NCBI RefSeq assembly: GCF_003261575.2
Contig: NZ_CP036175.1
Span: 2,790,001 to 2,854,000, forward strand
Length of the DNA: 64,000 nt
DNA from: Klebsiella huaxiensis
GTDB taxonomy: Bacteria; Pseudomonadota; Gammaproteobacteria; Enterobacterales; Enterobacteriaceae
Direction: 5' to 3'
Below the pieces are notes generated by a model. It was not told where the DNA came from and ran no database searches. It saw only the letters and a program-made list of their open reading frames with translations. The translations under genes were made by a program, and so were the position numbers. Positions 36,003-44,626 of this stretch are shown here, piece after piece; position 1 is the first letter of the stretch, and each line of letters begins with the position of its first letter.

Positions 36003-36482
36003 ATGAAAGTTTTTCGCCAGTTTGAACTCGCATTTGCGCGTATTGGCTTGGTTGCGATCGTTATCATTATTCTTGCCGGAGGCGTGGGACGAGCTATCGG
36101 TCATCCTCTTATTTGGTCGTTAGAAATTGCCATGGTAATTTTCGCGTGGATTAGTATGTTTGCTATTGATTACGCTTTCCAGGTTCGCCGCCATATTGGT
36201 ATTGATGCCGTAGCCAATTTTTTTCCGCAAAAATTAAAAAGAGTATGTCTGTGGGGGAATGAAATTATTATTCTTGGTTTTTTATTATGTGGCGTCTGGT
36301 ACGGTTTTAACTTCGTTATCACCACTCATCTTCAGGTTCTGCCGGTTACTGAGTTATCACTGGCCTGGTTGAATAGCGCAGTACCTACTGGATGTCTTCT
36401 CATGCTTTTTACCTCGCTGGAGTTTTTATTCGGCGGTTGTCAGGAAAAACAGCAAAAAAATAAGGTCGAGATATGCTCTTAA
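36003..36482 (+). CDS. dctQ: TRAP transporter small membrane subunit (DctQ family)
   Basis: The four-helix membrane subunit of the TRAP transporter has 159 residues. DctQ features are EIAMVIFAWISMFAIDYAFQ and VRRHIGIDAVANFFPQKLKR. ATG 36003 is chosen because GAGG lies 8 bp upstream; an in-frame TTG at 35991 is less likely. The gene overlaps dctM by 10 nt, so the two membrane subunits are coupled. Confidence 0.88.
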   Translation: MKVFRQFELAFARIGLVAIVIIILAGGVGRAIGHPLIWSLEIAMVIFAWISMFAIDYAFQVRRHIGIDAVANFFPQKLKRVCLWGNEIIILGFLLCGVWYGFNFVITTHLQVLPVTELSLAWLNSAVPTGCLLMLFTSLEFLFGGCQEKQQKNKVEICS

Positions 36483-37750
36483 CCGTCGCCCTGTTTGTGG
36501 TGTTATTGATTGTTGGCATGCCGGTAGGGATGGTTATTGCGATATCCAGCCTGAGCTATTTTTTTACCGCTGATTTTTTGCCAGTCGGTATTGCTTTTCA
36601 AAAATTTTCCGCGCCGACTCAATCTTTTCCTATTCTGGCAACACCATTATTTCTCCTTGTTGGGAATTTACTGAATAAATCAGGTGTTACCCATCGTCTA
36701 CTCGATTTTGCCCGTATCATCTCGGGATGGATGGTCGGTGGTCTGGCGCAGATCAACGTGCTTTTGGCGTGTTTGCTGGGGGGCGTTTCTGGTTCAGCTA
36801 CCGCAGATGCGGCAATGCAGGCGCGCGTCCTGGGTTTACCGATGGTCGCTCGCGGATATCCGAAAGCGTTTAGCGCCGCGGTTATTGCGTTTAGTTCGTT
36901 GATTACAGCGACCATTCCACCGAGTATCCTGCTGATCTTGTATGGTTTTGTCGGCAACGTTTCCATTGGAAAACTGTTTATTGCCGGGATTTTTCCGGGA
37001 TTGCTGCTAACTATCATTATTATGGTGACAAACTATATTCTTGCCCGGCGCATCAATATTAAACCGGAAATGGCTTCGTTACCAAACAGGAAAGAGGTTT
37101 GGCTGAGTTTTAAAAATAGCTTCTGGGCGCTTATGTTCCCGGTTGTTTTAATTGTTGTTATCCGGTTGGGTATTTTTACTACCACGGAAGCAGGCGCGTT
37201 TATTGTTTTATACGCCTTTGTTATTGGCCGCTATGTCTATAAAGCCCTTGATAACGCCACATTATGGGAAGTTCTGAAGGAAACCATTAGCGATATCGGC
37301 GTCGTTATGCTATTGATTATGTCTGCGGCGATTCTCGGACATATCACTATTCTCGATCAAATTCCGCAGCAGCTCGCCGAGGCCATTATCCAGATTACGG
37401 AAAATCGTTATGGTATTCTGGTCCTGCTATTGGCTTTAATTGCGGTTGCGGGGATGTTGTTTGATGGTAGTGTTATTATATTGCTCCTGACCCCCATTCT
37501 ATTACCCATTGCGGTTGAGGCTGGATTTGATCCGATACATTTCGGTTTGGTTTTTGTGGTACTGACCCTATTGGGAGCCAATACACCCCCTGTGGGGATC
37601 TGTATGTATACTGTTTGCGGGATCTTAAACTGCAGTACGGTCGCATTTGTCAGAGCTTCAATTCCTTATCTGATCGCATTCTTTGTATTCATTGCGATGC
37701 TGGTGATCTTTCCGTCTATTACTTTGTTCCTGCCACAGACGCTGATGTAA
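36473..37750 (+). CDS. dctM: TRAP transporter large membrane subunit (DctM family)
   Basis: The sodium-coupled channel subunit of the TRAP transporter has 425 residues and about 12 membrane segments. Family elements are readable as GLAQINVLLACLLGGVSGSA (SGSATADAA), the FSSLITATIPPSILLILYGF segment, and near the end LTLLGANTPPVGICMYTVCG. It starts within dctQ. A strong hairpin lies between this gene and uxaC, so downstream genes may be expressed at a lower level. Confidence 0.93.
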   Translation: MLLTVALFVVLLIVGMPVGMVIAISSLSYFFTADFLPVGIAFQKFSAPTQSFPILATPLFLLVGNLLNKSGVTHRLLDFARIISGWMVGGLAQINVLLACLLGGVSGSATADAAMQARVLGLPMVARGYPKAFSAAVIAFSSLITATIPPSILLILYGFVGNVSIGKLFIAGIFPGLLLTIIIMVTNYILARRINIKPEMASLPNRKEVWLSFKNSFWALMFPVVLIVVIRLGIFTTTEAGAFIVLYAFVIGRYVYKALDNATLWEVLKETISDIGVVMLLIMSAAILGHITILDQIPQQLAEAIIQITENRYGILVLLLALIAVAGMLFDGSVIILLLTPILLPIAVEAGFDPIHFGLVFVVLTLLGANTPPVGICMYTVCGILNCSTVAFVRASIPYLIAFFVFIAMLVIFPSITLFLPQTLM

Positions 37751-37782
37751 ATCTTGATTGCATCAATATTATATAACATAGG

Positions 37783-37820
37783 GTAAGACCGTAAATTGAG
37801 TATTTACGGTCTTACTTTTT
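37783..37820 (+). terminator. Strong hairpin terminator/attenuator between dctM and uxaC
   Basis: GTAAGACCGTAAAT (37783-37796) and ATTTACGGTCTTAC (37802-37815) form a perfect 14-bp stem followed by five T. It should end many dctPQM transcripts 21 bp before uxaC. Confidence 0.88.
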
Positions 37821-37840
37821 CATATTATTTGAGGTTATGT

Positions 37841-39247
37841 ATGCCGCTAGTTAACGCTTCGTTTATGATCAACAATGCACCCGGTGTGAAACTTTACAAT
37901 GAGGTGGCAAAATCGTTACCGATTATTGATTATCATTGTCACCTTGATGCCAGAGATATTTATGAAAATAAATCTTTCAACCATATAGCAGATCTATGGC
38001 TGGCGGGCGATCACTATAAATGGCGCGCGATGCGCGCCAACGGTATTGATGAGCGATATATTACTGGCGATGCCAGTGCAGATGAAAAATTCCGCGCATG
38101 GGCGTTGACGGTCGAATCCTGCTTTGGCAATCCGTTATATCACTGGACGCATCTTGAACTGCATGCCTATTTCGGTTGTGAAGAAACGCTAAACAGCCAA
38201 AACTGGCAGAGAATCATGGCGCACTGCAATGCGCTCATTGGCCAAAAAGAGTTTTCACCTCGAGAACTCATTAAGCGGTCGAATGTTGAAGTTATCTGCA
38301 CCACGGATTCGCTACTCGACTCTTTGCACTTCCATCAGCAGTTAAAGAATGAGTCCAACTTTGAAGTGAAAGTATTACCGACTTTTCGTCCCGATGAGCT
38401 TTTCGTCGCTGATACCCATGCGTTTAGCTTGTTTATCGACAGATTCTCGCAGGTCAGCGGTTTTGCCATCAAGACGTTTAATGATTTTGATAAAGCTATA
38501 GGTCAGCGTATTGACCATTTCCATCAGGTCGGTTGCCGTATTTCCGATCATGGGCCGCAGTTTATTTGCTGGAATTGCGCAACGCAGTCAGAGGTAGAGT
38601 CAATTTTTTGCAGAAAACGGCAAGGAAAAAAACTAACCACAGATGAGCAGACGAGCTTAAACAGTGCGATCTATCTTCTTTTAGCCCGCCATTACAGGCA
38701 GCGTGATTGGGCGATGCAAATTCATTTCGGGGCGATTCGTGATAACAATAGTACGATGTTCTCACGTTTAGGGCAAAATAAAGGGTTCGACTCGATACTG
38801 GATCAGTCTCTGCTTGCGGTACATCTGAACCAGTTTCTCGATGCTCTGGCACGCAATAGTGCATTACCAAAAATCATTTTCTACAATCTTAACGCCAATG
38901 ATAACGATATTGTCGCCTCGACAATGGCCAACTTTCAGACGGCGGATAATGGTGTGAAATCGCCTTTGCAGTTGGGTTCCGGCTGGTGGTTTAACGACAC
39001 CCGTCGCGGTATGGAGAACCAGTTAAATACGTTGGCCGATCAGGGGTTGCTGATGCATTTTGTCGGTATGCTTACGGATTCGCGTAGTTTTGTCTCTTAT
39101 ACCCGCCACGACTATTTCCGACGAATTGTTTGTAACCTTATTGGTGATTGGGTTGCCTGCGGAGAAGTGCCTGACGATCAGGAGATTTTATCCCGGATGG
39201 TCAGAAATATTTGTCATGATAATGCTGAGCGTTACTTCAGATTCTGA
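37841..39247 (+). CDS. uxaC: Glucuronate/galacturonate isomerase UxaC
   Basis: UxaC interconverts D-glucuronate with D-fructuronate and D-galacturonate with D-tagaturonate, the first cytoplasmic step of hexuronate use. It belongs to the amidohydrolase superfamily. The 468 residues compare with 470 in E. coli UxaC. The metal site His-32/His-34 is in IIDYHCHLDARDIYENKSFN; GSGWWFNDTRRGMENQLNTL and FVGMLTDSRSFVSYTRHDYF are conserved. The ATG at 37841 has GAGG before it; the frame is open from a TTG at 37796 inside the terminator, which is rejected. AT-rich codon use differs from the backbone, so the gene looks acquired together with dctPQM. Confidence 0.93.
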   Translation: MPLVNASFMINNAPGVKLYNEVAKSLPIIDYHCHLDARDIYENKSFNHIADLWLAGDHYKWRAMRANGIDERYITGDASADEKFRAWALTVESCFGNPLYHWTHLELHAYFGCEETLNSQNWQRIMAHCNALIGQKEFSPRELIKRSNVEVICTTDSLLDSLHFHQQLKNESNFEVKVLPTFRPDELFVADTHAFSLFIDRFSQVSGFAIKTFNDFDKAIGQRIDHFHQVGCRISDHGPQFICWNCATQSEVESIFCRKRQGKKLTTDEQTSLNSAIYLLLARHYRQRDWAMQIHFGAIRDNNSTMFSRLGQNKGFDSILDQSLLAVHLNQFLDALARNSALPKIIFYNLNANDNDIVASTMANFQTADNGVKSPLQLGSGWWFNDTRRGMENQLNTLADQGLLMHFVGMLTDSRSFVSYTRHDYFRRIVCNLIGDWVACGEVPDDQEILSRMVRNICHDNAERYFRF

Positions 39248-39494
39248 TTTTTTAGCATCTGCAGGTGAGGGGAACGACCTCGATTATCGGTTAATGCAAA
39301 TCAAACCATCAGCGTAAAAATTGATCCAGATCGTTGAATACACATAACTTTAGCTATCCACAGCTAACTATATATAGTTTATATTTATTTTAATGAATTA
39401 AATATTTATTTGGCGAATGTGTTGTTCTCCCGTTGTGATAAATATGGCATGATGGCTTAAATTATTTAGTTTCTTGAGAAAAGGAGAACGGACT
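39248..39494. other. Intergenic region between uxaC and the stress-protein gene
   Basis: AT-rich, 247 bp, without a gene. AAGGAG at 39481 is the ribosome binding site of the following gene. No copy of the CTTGTATGGTAGT motif is present here, so I cannot say whether the stress-protein gene has its own regulated promoter. Confidence 0.4.
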
Positions 39495-39926
39495 ATGTAC
39501 AAGAAAATATTGTTGCCCGTAGACGTTTTTGAAATGGATTTAAGTGACAAAGCCGTTCGCCATGCGGAGTTTTTGGCCTCAGCGGATGAAGGTGAAATCA
39601 CGCTGCTGAACGTATTGCCAAACAGCAGTAGCTCAGTTCTGCGCGGTTTCGCAGCCGATATTCGTAAATTTGAAGCATATATGCGGGAGGAGTCAGAGAA
39701 AAAGATGAAGTCGCTGTCCCGTCTGTTCTCAATTCCTGCTGAACGCATTCACTCCCGGGTCGTGTTTGGTAACGTGCGTGATGAAATCTTAGCGATCGGC
39801 AGTAATGATGACTATGACGTGATTGTGATTGGCTCGCGTAAGCCGGGCATTTCTACTCATCTGTTGGGATCCAACGCCGAGTCGATTATTCGCTACGCTA
39901 AAATACCAGTTCTGGTGATTAGATAA
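39495..39926 (+). CDS. Universal stress protein, UspF/TeaD-like
   Basis: This small cytoplasmic Usp-fold protein has 143 residues, starting MYKKILLPVDVFEMDLSDKA. The C-terminal ATP-binding signature can be read as GSRKPGISTHLLGSNAESII (G-2x-G-9x-G-S type). It resembles E. coli UspF/YnaF. Genes of this kind often accompany TRAP transporters (TeaD of the ectoine system is the model), and here it follows dctPQM-uxaC, so a role in transporter control is a reasonable inference. The start at 39495 has a strong SD. Confidence 0.85.
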   Translation: MYKKILLPVDVFEMDLSDKAVRHAEFLASADEGEITLLNVLPNSSSSVLRGFAADIRKFEAYMREESEKKMKSLSRLFSIPAERIHSRVVFGNVRDEILAIGSNDDYDVIVIGSRKPGISTHLLGSNAESIIRYAKIPVLVIR

Positions 39927-39946
39927 CATCGATAGCCTGAGCATTT

Positions 39947-39971
39947 AGCGGCAGGTGAGGGACTCTGCCGC
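39947..39971. terminator. Hairpin between the usp gene and rspR
   Basis: AGCGGCAG (39947-39954) pairs with CTGCCGCT (39964-39971) between two convergent genes; suitable for either. Confidence 0.65.
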
Positions 39972-39982
39972 TATCTATATTT

Positions 39983-40669
39983 CTACTCTTCGCTGAACCA
40001 GTCGCTATTTTCCTGACGTACAAGCAGAACGGACTCACTAATTTCCTGCAGGTGCAGGCTCATCGCCTTTTCTACGGCATCCGGGTTACGGGCGACCAGC
40101 GGCTGGAAAATATCATAATGCTGGCGCAGCATCATATCGGGAGGAGTGACGTGATCGAGACTCATGTAACGCACCCGGTCAATGGTGGCTTTAATATTTT
40201 CGACGGTATCCCAGGCTAACTGGCAGTCGGCAATTTGCGAGAGCTTCTGGTGAAATTCATCATCCAGCTGAAAGAAATCATTTAACTGTTGGCGTTCGAC
40301 CGCAGCACGCTGCTGATTGAGATTTTGCTCAAGCTGATAGAGCTGTTCATCATTCACCATCCCGGCGGCGCGGCGCACCACAGCGCATTCAATGGCCTGG
40401 CGGACAAAACACCCATTACGCACCTGCGAGAGGGAAATCTTGTTCACATAGCTGCCGCGCTGTGGGCGAATCTGAATCAGGCCGTTTTCCGCCAGTTTAA
40501 TAAAGGCTTCACGCACTGGCTGACGAGAAACGTCAAAGCGCACGGAAACTTCCTTTTCAGACAGTGGGGTGCCGGGCGGGATCAGGCAATGGACGATATC
40601 CCGACGAAGGATACGATAAATTTGCTGGTTTACAGGCTGTGTCGGATTCAGTTGGGATTCTGCGGCCAT
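39983..40669 (-). CDS. rspR: GntR-family (FCD) regulator RspR
   Basis: RspR (YdfH) is the repressor of rspAB in E. coli. The 228 residues equal the E. coli length. The N-terminal winged HTH reads LSEKEVSVRFDVSRQPVREA, and the all-helical FCD ligand domain includes EFHQKLSQIADCQLAWDTVE. Ligands of FCD regulators of this type are usually uronates or aldonates. It probably acts on the CTTGTATGGTAGT sites at 29181, 33027 and 34876. In E. coli rspR is next to ydfI; here the TRAP-uxaC-usp cassette lies between. Confidence 0.93.
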   Translation of the reverse strand: MAAESQLNPTQPVNQQIYRILRRDIVHCLIPPGTPLSEKEVSVRFDVSRQPVREAFIKLAENGLIQIRPQRGSYVNKISLSQVRNGCFVRQAIECAVVRRAAGMVNDEQLYQLEQNLNQQRAAVERQQLNDFFQLDDEFHQKLSQIADCQLAWDTVENIKATIDRVRYMSLDHVTPPDMMLRQHYDIFQPLVARNPDAVEKAMSLHLQEISESVLLVRQENSDWFSEE

Positions 40670-40728
40670 TGTGCTTACTTATAAATGGAATTTTGCGCTA
40701 TTTTACGCGTTTTTTGCTTTCCAGCCCA

Positions 40729-40750
40729 GACCCGGTCTGCTGACCGGGTC
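40729..40750 (-). terminator. Terminator hairpin after ydfG
   Basis: GACCCGGTC (40730-40738 region) pairs with GACCGGGTC (40742-40750) just past the ydfG stop, with TGGGCTGGAAAGC following on the minus strand; U-poor. Confidence 0.55.
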
Positions 40751-40757
40751 GTTGAGC

Positions 40758-41507
40758 TTAGCCCTGACGGTGAACGTTCAGACCAGCAAAACTCTGGCTG
40801 ACTGGCATCATTTCAAGGGTGTTGATATTGACGTGTTTCGGTAGGGTTGCGACCCACCAGACCGCTTCGGTTACATCTTCTGGCGTCAGGGCTTGCGTAT
40901 TCTCGTAAGCTTTGTCTGCTTTGGCGTCATCACCTTTAAAGCGCACGTTAGAGAATTCTGTTCCGCCTACCAGACCGGGTTCAATATCGGTCACGCGAAC
41001 GGCGGTGCCGTGAAGGTCGGCGCGCAGATTCAGACTAAACTGGCGGACAAAAGCCTTCGTCGCGCCGTAGACGTTACCGCCAGCATAAGGCCAGCTACCA
41101 GCGACTGAACCGATGTTGACGATATGACCGCGGTTACGTTCAACCATGCCAGGCAGAACCGCACGGGTCATGTACACCAGCCCTTTATTGTTGGTGTCAA
41201 TCATATCTTCCCAGTCTTCAACGCTGGCTTTGTGTGCGGGTTCGAGCCCCAGCGCCAGTCCGGCGTTATTAACCAGAACGTCAATGGCTTGCCACTCCGC
41301 GGGCAGCCCGGCGATCATCTCTTCGATAGCCGCACGATTACGCACGTCCAACTGCGCGGTATAAATGCTCTCGCCCAGCTCATCCTTCAGCGTCTTCAGG
41401 CGCTCTTCGCGACGCCCGGTGGCAATAACTTTGTGACCGTTAGCGACAAAACGGCGAGTAATACTTTCACCAAAACCTGCTGTTGCTCCGGTAACCAGGA
41501 TAATCAT
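40758..41507 (-). CDS. ydfG: Short-chain dehydrogenase YdfG (3-hydroxy acid dehydrogenase)
   Basis: YdfG is an NADP-dependent dehydrogenase acting on L-allo-threonine, serine and 3-hydroxypropionate; it also removes toxic malonic semialdehyde. The 249 residues show the SDR nucleotide motif VTGATAGFGESITRR (TGxxxGxG), NNAG in VLVNNAGLAL, and the catalytic Tyr-Lys in YAGGNVYGATKAFV. The start MIILVTGATAG at 41507 matches the E. coli start; an in-frame TTG five codons upstream is rejected. It is a single gene. Confidence 0.96.
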   Translation of the reverse strand: MIILVTGATAGFGESITRRFVANGHKVIATGRREERLKTLKDELGESIYTAQLDVRNRAAIEEMIAGLPAEWQAIDVLVNNAGLALGLEPAHKASVEDWEDMIDTNNKGLVYMTRAVLPGMVERNRGHIVNIGSVAGSWPYAGGNVYGATKAFVRQFSLNLRADLHGTAVRVTDIEPGLVGGTEFSNVRFKGDDAKADKAYENTQALTPEDVTEAVWWVATLPKHVNINTLEMMPVSQSFAGLNVHRQG

Positions 41508-41667
41508 CTTACTGTTCCTCAACGCTTTTTGTGTATTTATACCATAGCACGCGATATCGGCGACGGGTAATGGAAATCGTCGGACAACATTTGACGAGCG
41601 GGGAAATCATTGCGGTCAATCAATGAGTTGCCTAATCTTACAGGATAATCGTGTTCAGGAGATGATG

Positions 41668-43722
41668 ATGTTGGACAACAACCCTTTTTTAAGCGTCAGC
41701 CTGCTGCCTTACCAGGCACCGCGTTTTGATTTGATTTCAGATAGCCATTACCGCCCGGCCTTTGATGAAGGCGTACGGCGTCAACGTGAAGAGATTAGCG
41801 CGATCGTTAATAACCCGGCTCCGGCGGATTTTACCAATACGCTGGTGGCTCTGGAGCAGAGCGGGCAGCTGCTGGCGCGGGTGACAAGCGTCTTCTTCGC
41901 TATGGCTGGAGCGGATACCAACCCGATAATTCAGGAGCTGGATGAGCAGTTTTCTGCTGAACTGGCTGAACTGGGCAACAATATCTGGCTCAATGAGGCG
42001 CTATTTGAGCGTGTAAAACAGGTTTGGCAGCAGCGTGATTCTCTCTCTCTGGACGCTGAATCCATGCGTTTGCTGGAGGTGACCTGGCAACGTTTCACCC
42101 TTGCAGGCGCAATGTTGGCAGAAGAGCAAAAAACGGTGCTGCGGGCGCTGAATACGGAAGCTGCGACCCTGCAAAGTCAGTTTCAGCAGCGTTTGTTGGG
42201 GGCGGTGAAGTCCGGTGGTCTGGTTGTAGATTACGCCCACCAGTTGGAAGGTCTTAGTGAGGATGAAATAAACGCAGCGGCAGAAGCGGCGCAGGAGAAA
42301 GGCTTAAAGGACCGCTGGTTGCTTGCGCTGCTTAATACGACTCAGCAACCCGCGCTGCTTTCCCTGCAGGACAGGCAGACGCGAGAAAACCTGTTCGCGG
42401 CGGGTTGGACGCGTAACCAAAAAGGCGATGCCAATGATACCCGCGAGCTGGTATTGCGGCTCGCGGAGATCCGGGCCCGTAAAGCGCAACTGCTTGGGAC
42501 TGCTGATTATGCCAGCTGGTCGATGGCTGACCAGATGGCAAGAACCCCTGAGCAGGCCTTTGCCTTTATGCGGCGGATAGCCCCTGCTGCGCGAGCCAGA
42601 GCCGAGCAGGAGCTGGCGGATATTCAGCAGGTTGTCGATAATGAAGGCGGCGATTTTCAGGCTGCGGCCTGGGACTGGCTCTACTATGGCGAACAGGTGC
42701 GCCGGGCGAAGTATTCTATCGACGAAGCGCAACTAAAGCCGTATTTCGCCCTCGACCGCGTCCTGCGCGACGGCGTATTCTGGGCCGCTTCTCAGTTGTT
42801 TGGCATCCGCTTTGTTGAGCGTTTTGATATCCCGGTTTATCACCCAGATGTGCAGGTATGGGAAATTTTTGACGCGAACGGTGAGGGGATTGCGCTGTTT
42901 TATGGTGATTTTTTCGCCCGAGATAGCAAAAGCGGCGGGGCGTGGATGGGCGTTTTTGTTGAGCAATCAACTTTGCGCGCGCAGCATCCGGTCATCTACA
43001 ACGTCTGTAACTATCAGAAACCCAAGGCTGGCCACAGCGCATTGCTGTCGTGGGATGAGGTGATTACGTTATTCCACGAGTTTGGTCATACGCTGCATGG
43101 TCTGTTTGCCAGCCAGCGGTATGCCAGCCTCTCAGGCACGAATACGCCGCGTGATTTTGTTGAGTTCCCGTCACAGATTTTTGAACACTGGGCCAGCGAA
43201 CCACAGGTATTCGCCCACTATGCGCGGCATCATCAAACCGGTGAAGCCATGCCGGAAGCGTTACGTGATAGCATGTTCCGGGCGGCGAAGTTTAATAAAG
43301 GTTACGACATGAGCGAGCTGCTCGCGGCGGCGCTGCTGGATATGCACTGGCACAGCGTATCGACGGAAAAGCTGCCGCAGGATGTTGATACCTTCGAAGC
43401 GACGGCGCTGCAAGCGGAGAATATGGATCTTTCCGCCGTGCCACCGCGTTATCGCAGCAGTTACTTCTCACATATTTTCGGCGGCGGCTACGCGGCAGGC
43501 TATTACGCCTACCTATGGACGCAGATGCTGGCGGACGACGGCTACCAGTGGTTCGTTGAGAAGGGCGGTTTAACCCGCGAAAACGGCCAGCGCTTCCGCG
43601 AGGCGATTTTGTCGCGCGGCAATAGCACTGATTTAGCTGAACTGTATCGGCAGTGGCGCGGGCACGATCCTAAAATCGAACCGATGCTGGAAAATCGCGG
43701 GCTGAGCGAGCAGGGCGTTTAG
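41668..43722 (+). CDS. dcp: Peptidyl-dipeptidase Dcp
   Basis: Dcp is an M3-family zinc metallopeptidase releasing dipeptides from peptide C-termini in the cytoplasm. The 684 residues compare with 681 in E. coli. The zinc site HEFGH is in VITLFHEFGHTLHGLFASQR, with PRDFVEFPSQIFEHWASEPQ supplying the third ligand. FSHIFGGGYAAGYYAYLWTQ near the C-terminus binds the peptide. Three ATG codons occur in a row (41662-41670); the third is best spaced from AGGAG. A terminator follows. Confidence 0.96.
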   Translation: MLDNNPFLSVSLLPYQAPRFDLISDSHYRPAFDEGVRRQREEISAIVNNPAPADFTNTLVALEQSGQLLARVTSVFFAMAGADTNPIIQELDEQFSAELAELGNNIWLNEALFERVKQVWQQRDSLSLDAESMRLLEVTWQRFTLAGAMLAEEQKTVLRALNTEAATLQSQFQQRLLGAVKSGGLVVDYAHQLEGLSEDEINAAAEAAQEKGLKDRWLLALLNTTQQPALLSLQDRQTRENLFAAGWTRNQKGDANDTRELVLRLAEIRARKAQLLGTADYASWSMADQMARTPEQAFAFMRRIAPAARARAEQELADIQQVVDNEGGDFQAAAWDWLYYGEQVRRAKYSIDEAQLKPYFALDRVLRDGVFWAASQLFGIRFVERFDIPVYHPDVQVWEIFDANGEGIALFYGDFFARDSKSGGAWMGVFVEQSTLRAQHPVIYNVCNYQKPKAGHSALLSWDEVITLFHEFGHTLHGLFASQRYASLSGTNTPRDFVEFPSQIFEHWASEPQVFAHYARHHQTGEAMPEALRDSMFRAAKFNKGYDMSELLAAALLDMHWHSVSTEKLPQDVDTFEATALQAENMDLSAVPPRYRSSYFSHIFGGGYAAGYYAYLWTQMLADDGYQWFVEKGGLTRENGQRFREAILSRGNSTDLAELYRQWRGHDPKIEPMLENRGLSEQGV

Positions 43723-43735
43723 CCAGGGAAAAGAG

Positions 43736-43760
43736 AACCGGGCGATAAACCCGGTTTTTG
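43736..43760 (+). terminator. Rho-independent terminator after dcp
   Basis: AACCGGG-CGATAAA-CCCGGTT with TTTTTG after the stem, 13 bp past the stop. Confidence 0.88.
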
Positions 43761-44062
43761 AGTAATAGTTTCGTGCCCAAATCCCTCTAAAATTCTTCCC
43801 TAAAATGGGTTTTGTATTCTGAGAAAATGCCAGAGGTAATTCACGTAGCTATCCCTAACTTGGGTCCAATCTAGCCAGCTACTAATGTTGTCAGGCATAA
43901 TGAGCCTGTCATCCGCATCAGAGACCCTAAGACATGGTGGAGCAAAACAATTAAAAAGTTATGTGCAGGAAGTGGTTTATATCATCATTTAAGTAACTGA
44001 TTAAAATCAATACTTTTTGATTGTTTATTCCGCTATCATACCCATGATACTAATGGGGATAA
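43761..44062. other. Intergenic region at the dcp / accessory junction
   Basis: About 300 bp, AT-rich, holding no gene I can support. It presumably carries the promoter for the lipoprotein pair. The junction marks where similarity to the E. coli dcp neighbourhood ends. Confidence 0.4.
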
Positions 44063-44626
44063 ATGATGAAAAAACTACTATTAATTGCCGTTGTCATTGG
44101 ATCTTTAACTGGATGTACCAGCGCTCCACCTCTGAATTTTTCTACACCAAGCGTAGGTGTTAGCCAAAAGAAAATTGATGCACAACTAAAATCACTCACG
44201 GTATCGCTTGCTCGTCCAGATGAGCAGAAAGGTGATGTCACGGCGGGAATGGAGGTTATTACGCCTATTTGGCGCGATTCGTTACAAGAAGCGCTTGACC
44301 GCATGGCAATTTTTAAAGATAACTCCTCAAATACGGTTAGTCTTAATGTGAAAGTATTAGCGCTGGATGTCCCGAGCTTTGGGATGTCGATGACAACGAA
44401 AGCTGTTGCGCGCTATGAAATTATTAACCGCTCTAATGGCGATATTATCTACACGCAAGATATTGAATCTACCGGAACTGTACCTGCGTCATATGCCTTC
44501 GTGGGAGTTGTTCGTGCCCGTGAGTCAATTAACCGCGCAGTGCAAAACAATATTACACAATTCTTGCAAGCGTTAGAGAGCATTGACCTTACCCGTCCAA
44601 TGTTCCCTTCCCGGGTAGATAAATGA
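44063..44626 (+). CDS. Putative lipoprotein, unknown family
   Basis: The 187-residue protein has a lipoprotein signal: MMKKLLLIAVVIGSLTGCTS, lipobox LTGC, so Cys-18 should be acylated. The mature part mixes beta-type segments (NTVSLNVKVLALDVPSFGMS, MTTKAVARYEII) and ends SIDLTRPMFPSRVDK. I do not recognise the family. The stop overlaps the start of the next lipoprotein gene as ATGA, so the two products are made together and may form an envelope complex. Confidence 0.72.
   Translation: MMKKLLLIAVVIGSLTGCTSAPPLNFSTPSVGVSQKKIDAQLKSLTVSLARPDEQKGDVTAGMEVITPIWRDSLQEALDRMAIFKDNSSNTVSLNVKVLALDVPSFGMSMTTKAVARYEIINRSNGDIIYTQDIESTGTVPASYAFVGVVRARESINRAVQNNITQFLQALESIDLTRPMFPSRVDK

Noticed and set aside
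37796..37840. Upstream extension of uxaC from a TTG
   Set aside because: The added 15 codons lie within the dctM terminator hairpin; the ATG at 37841 has its own SD and matches the family start.
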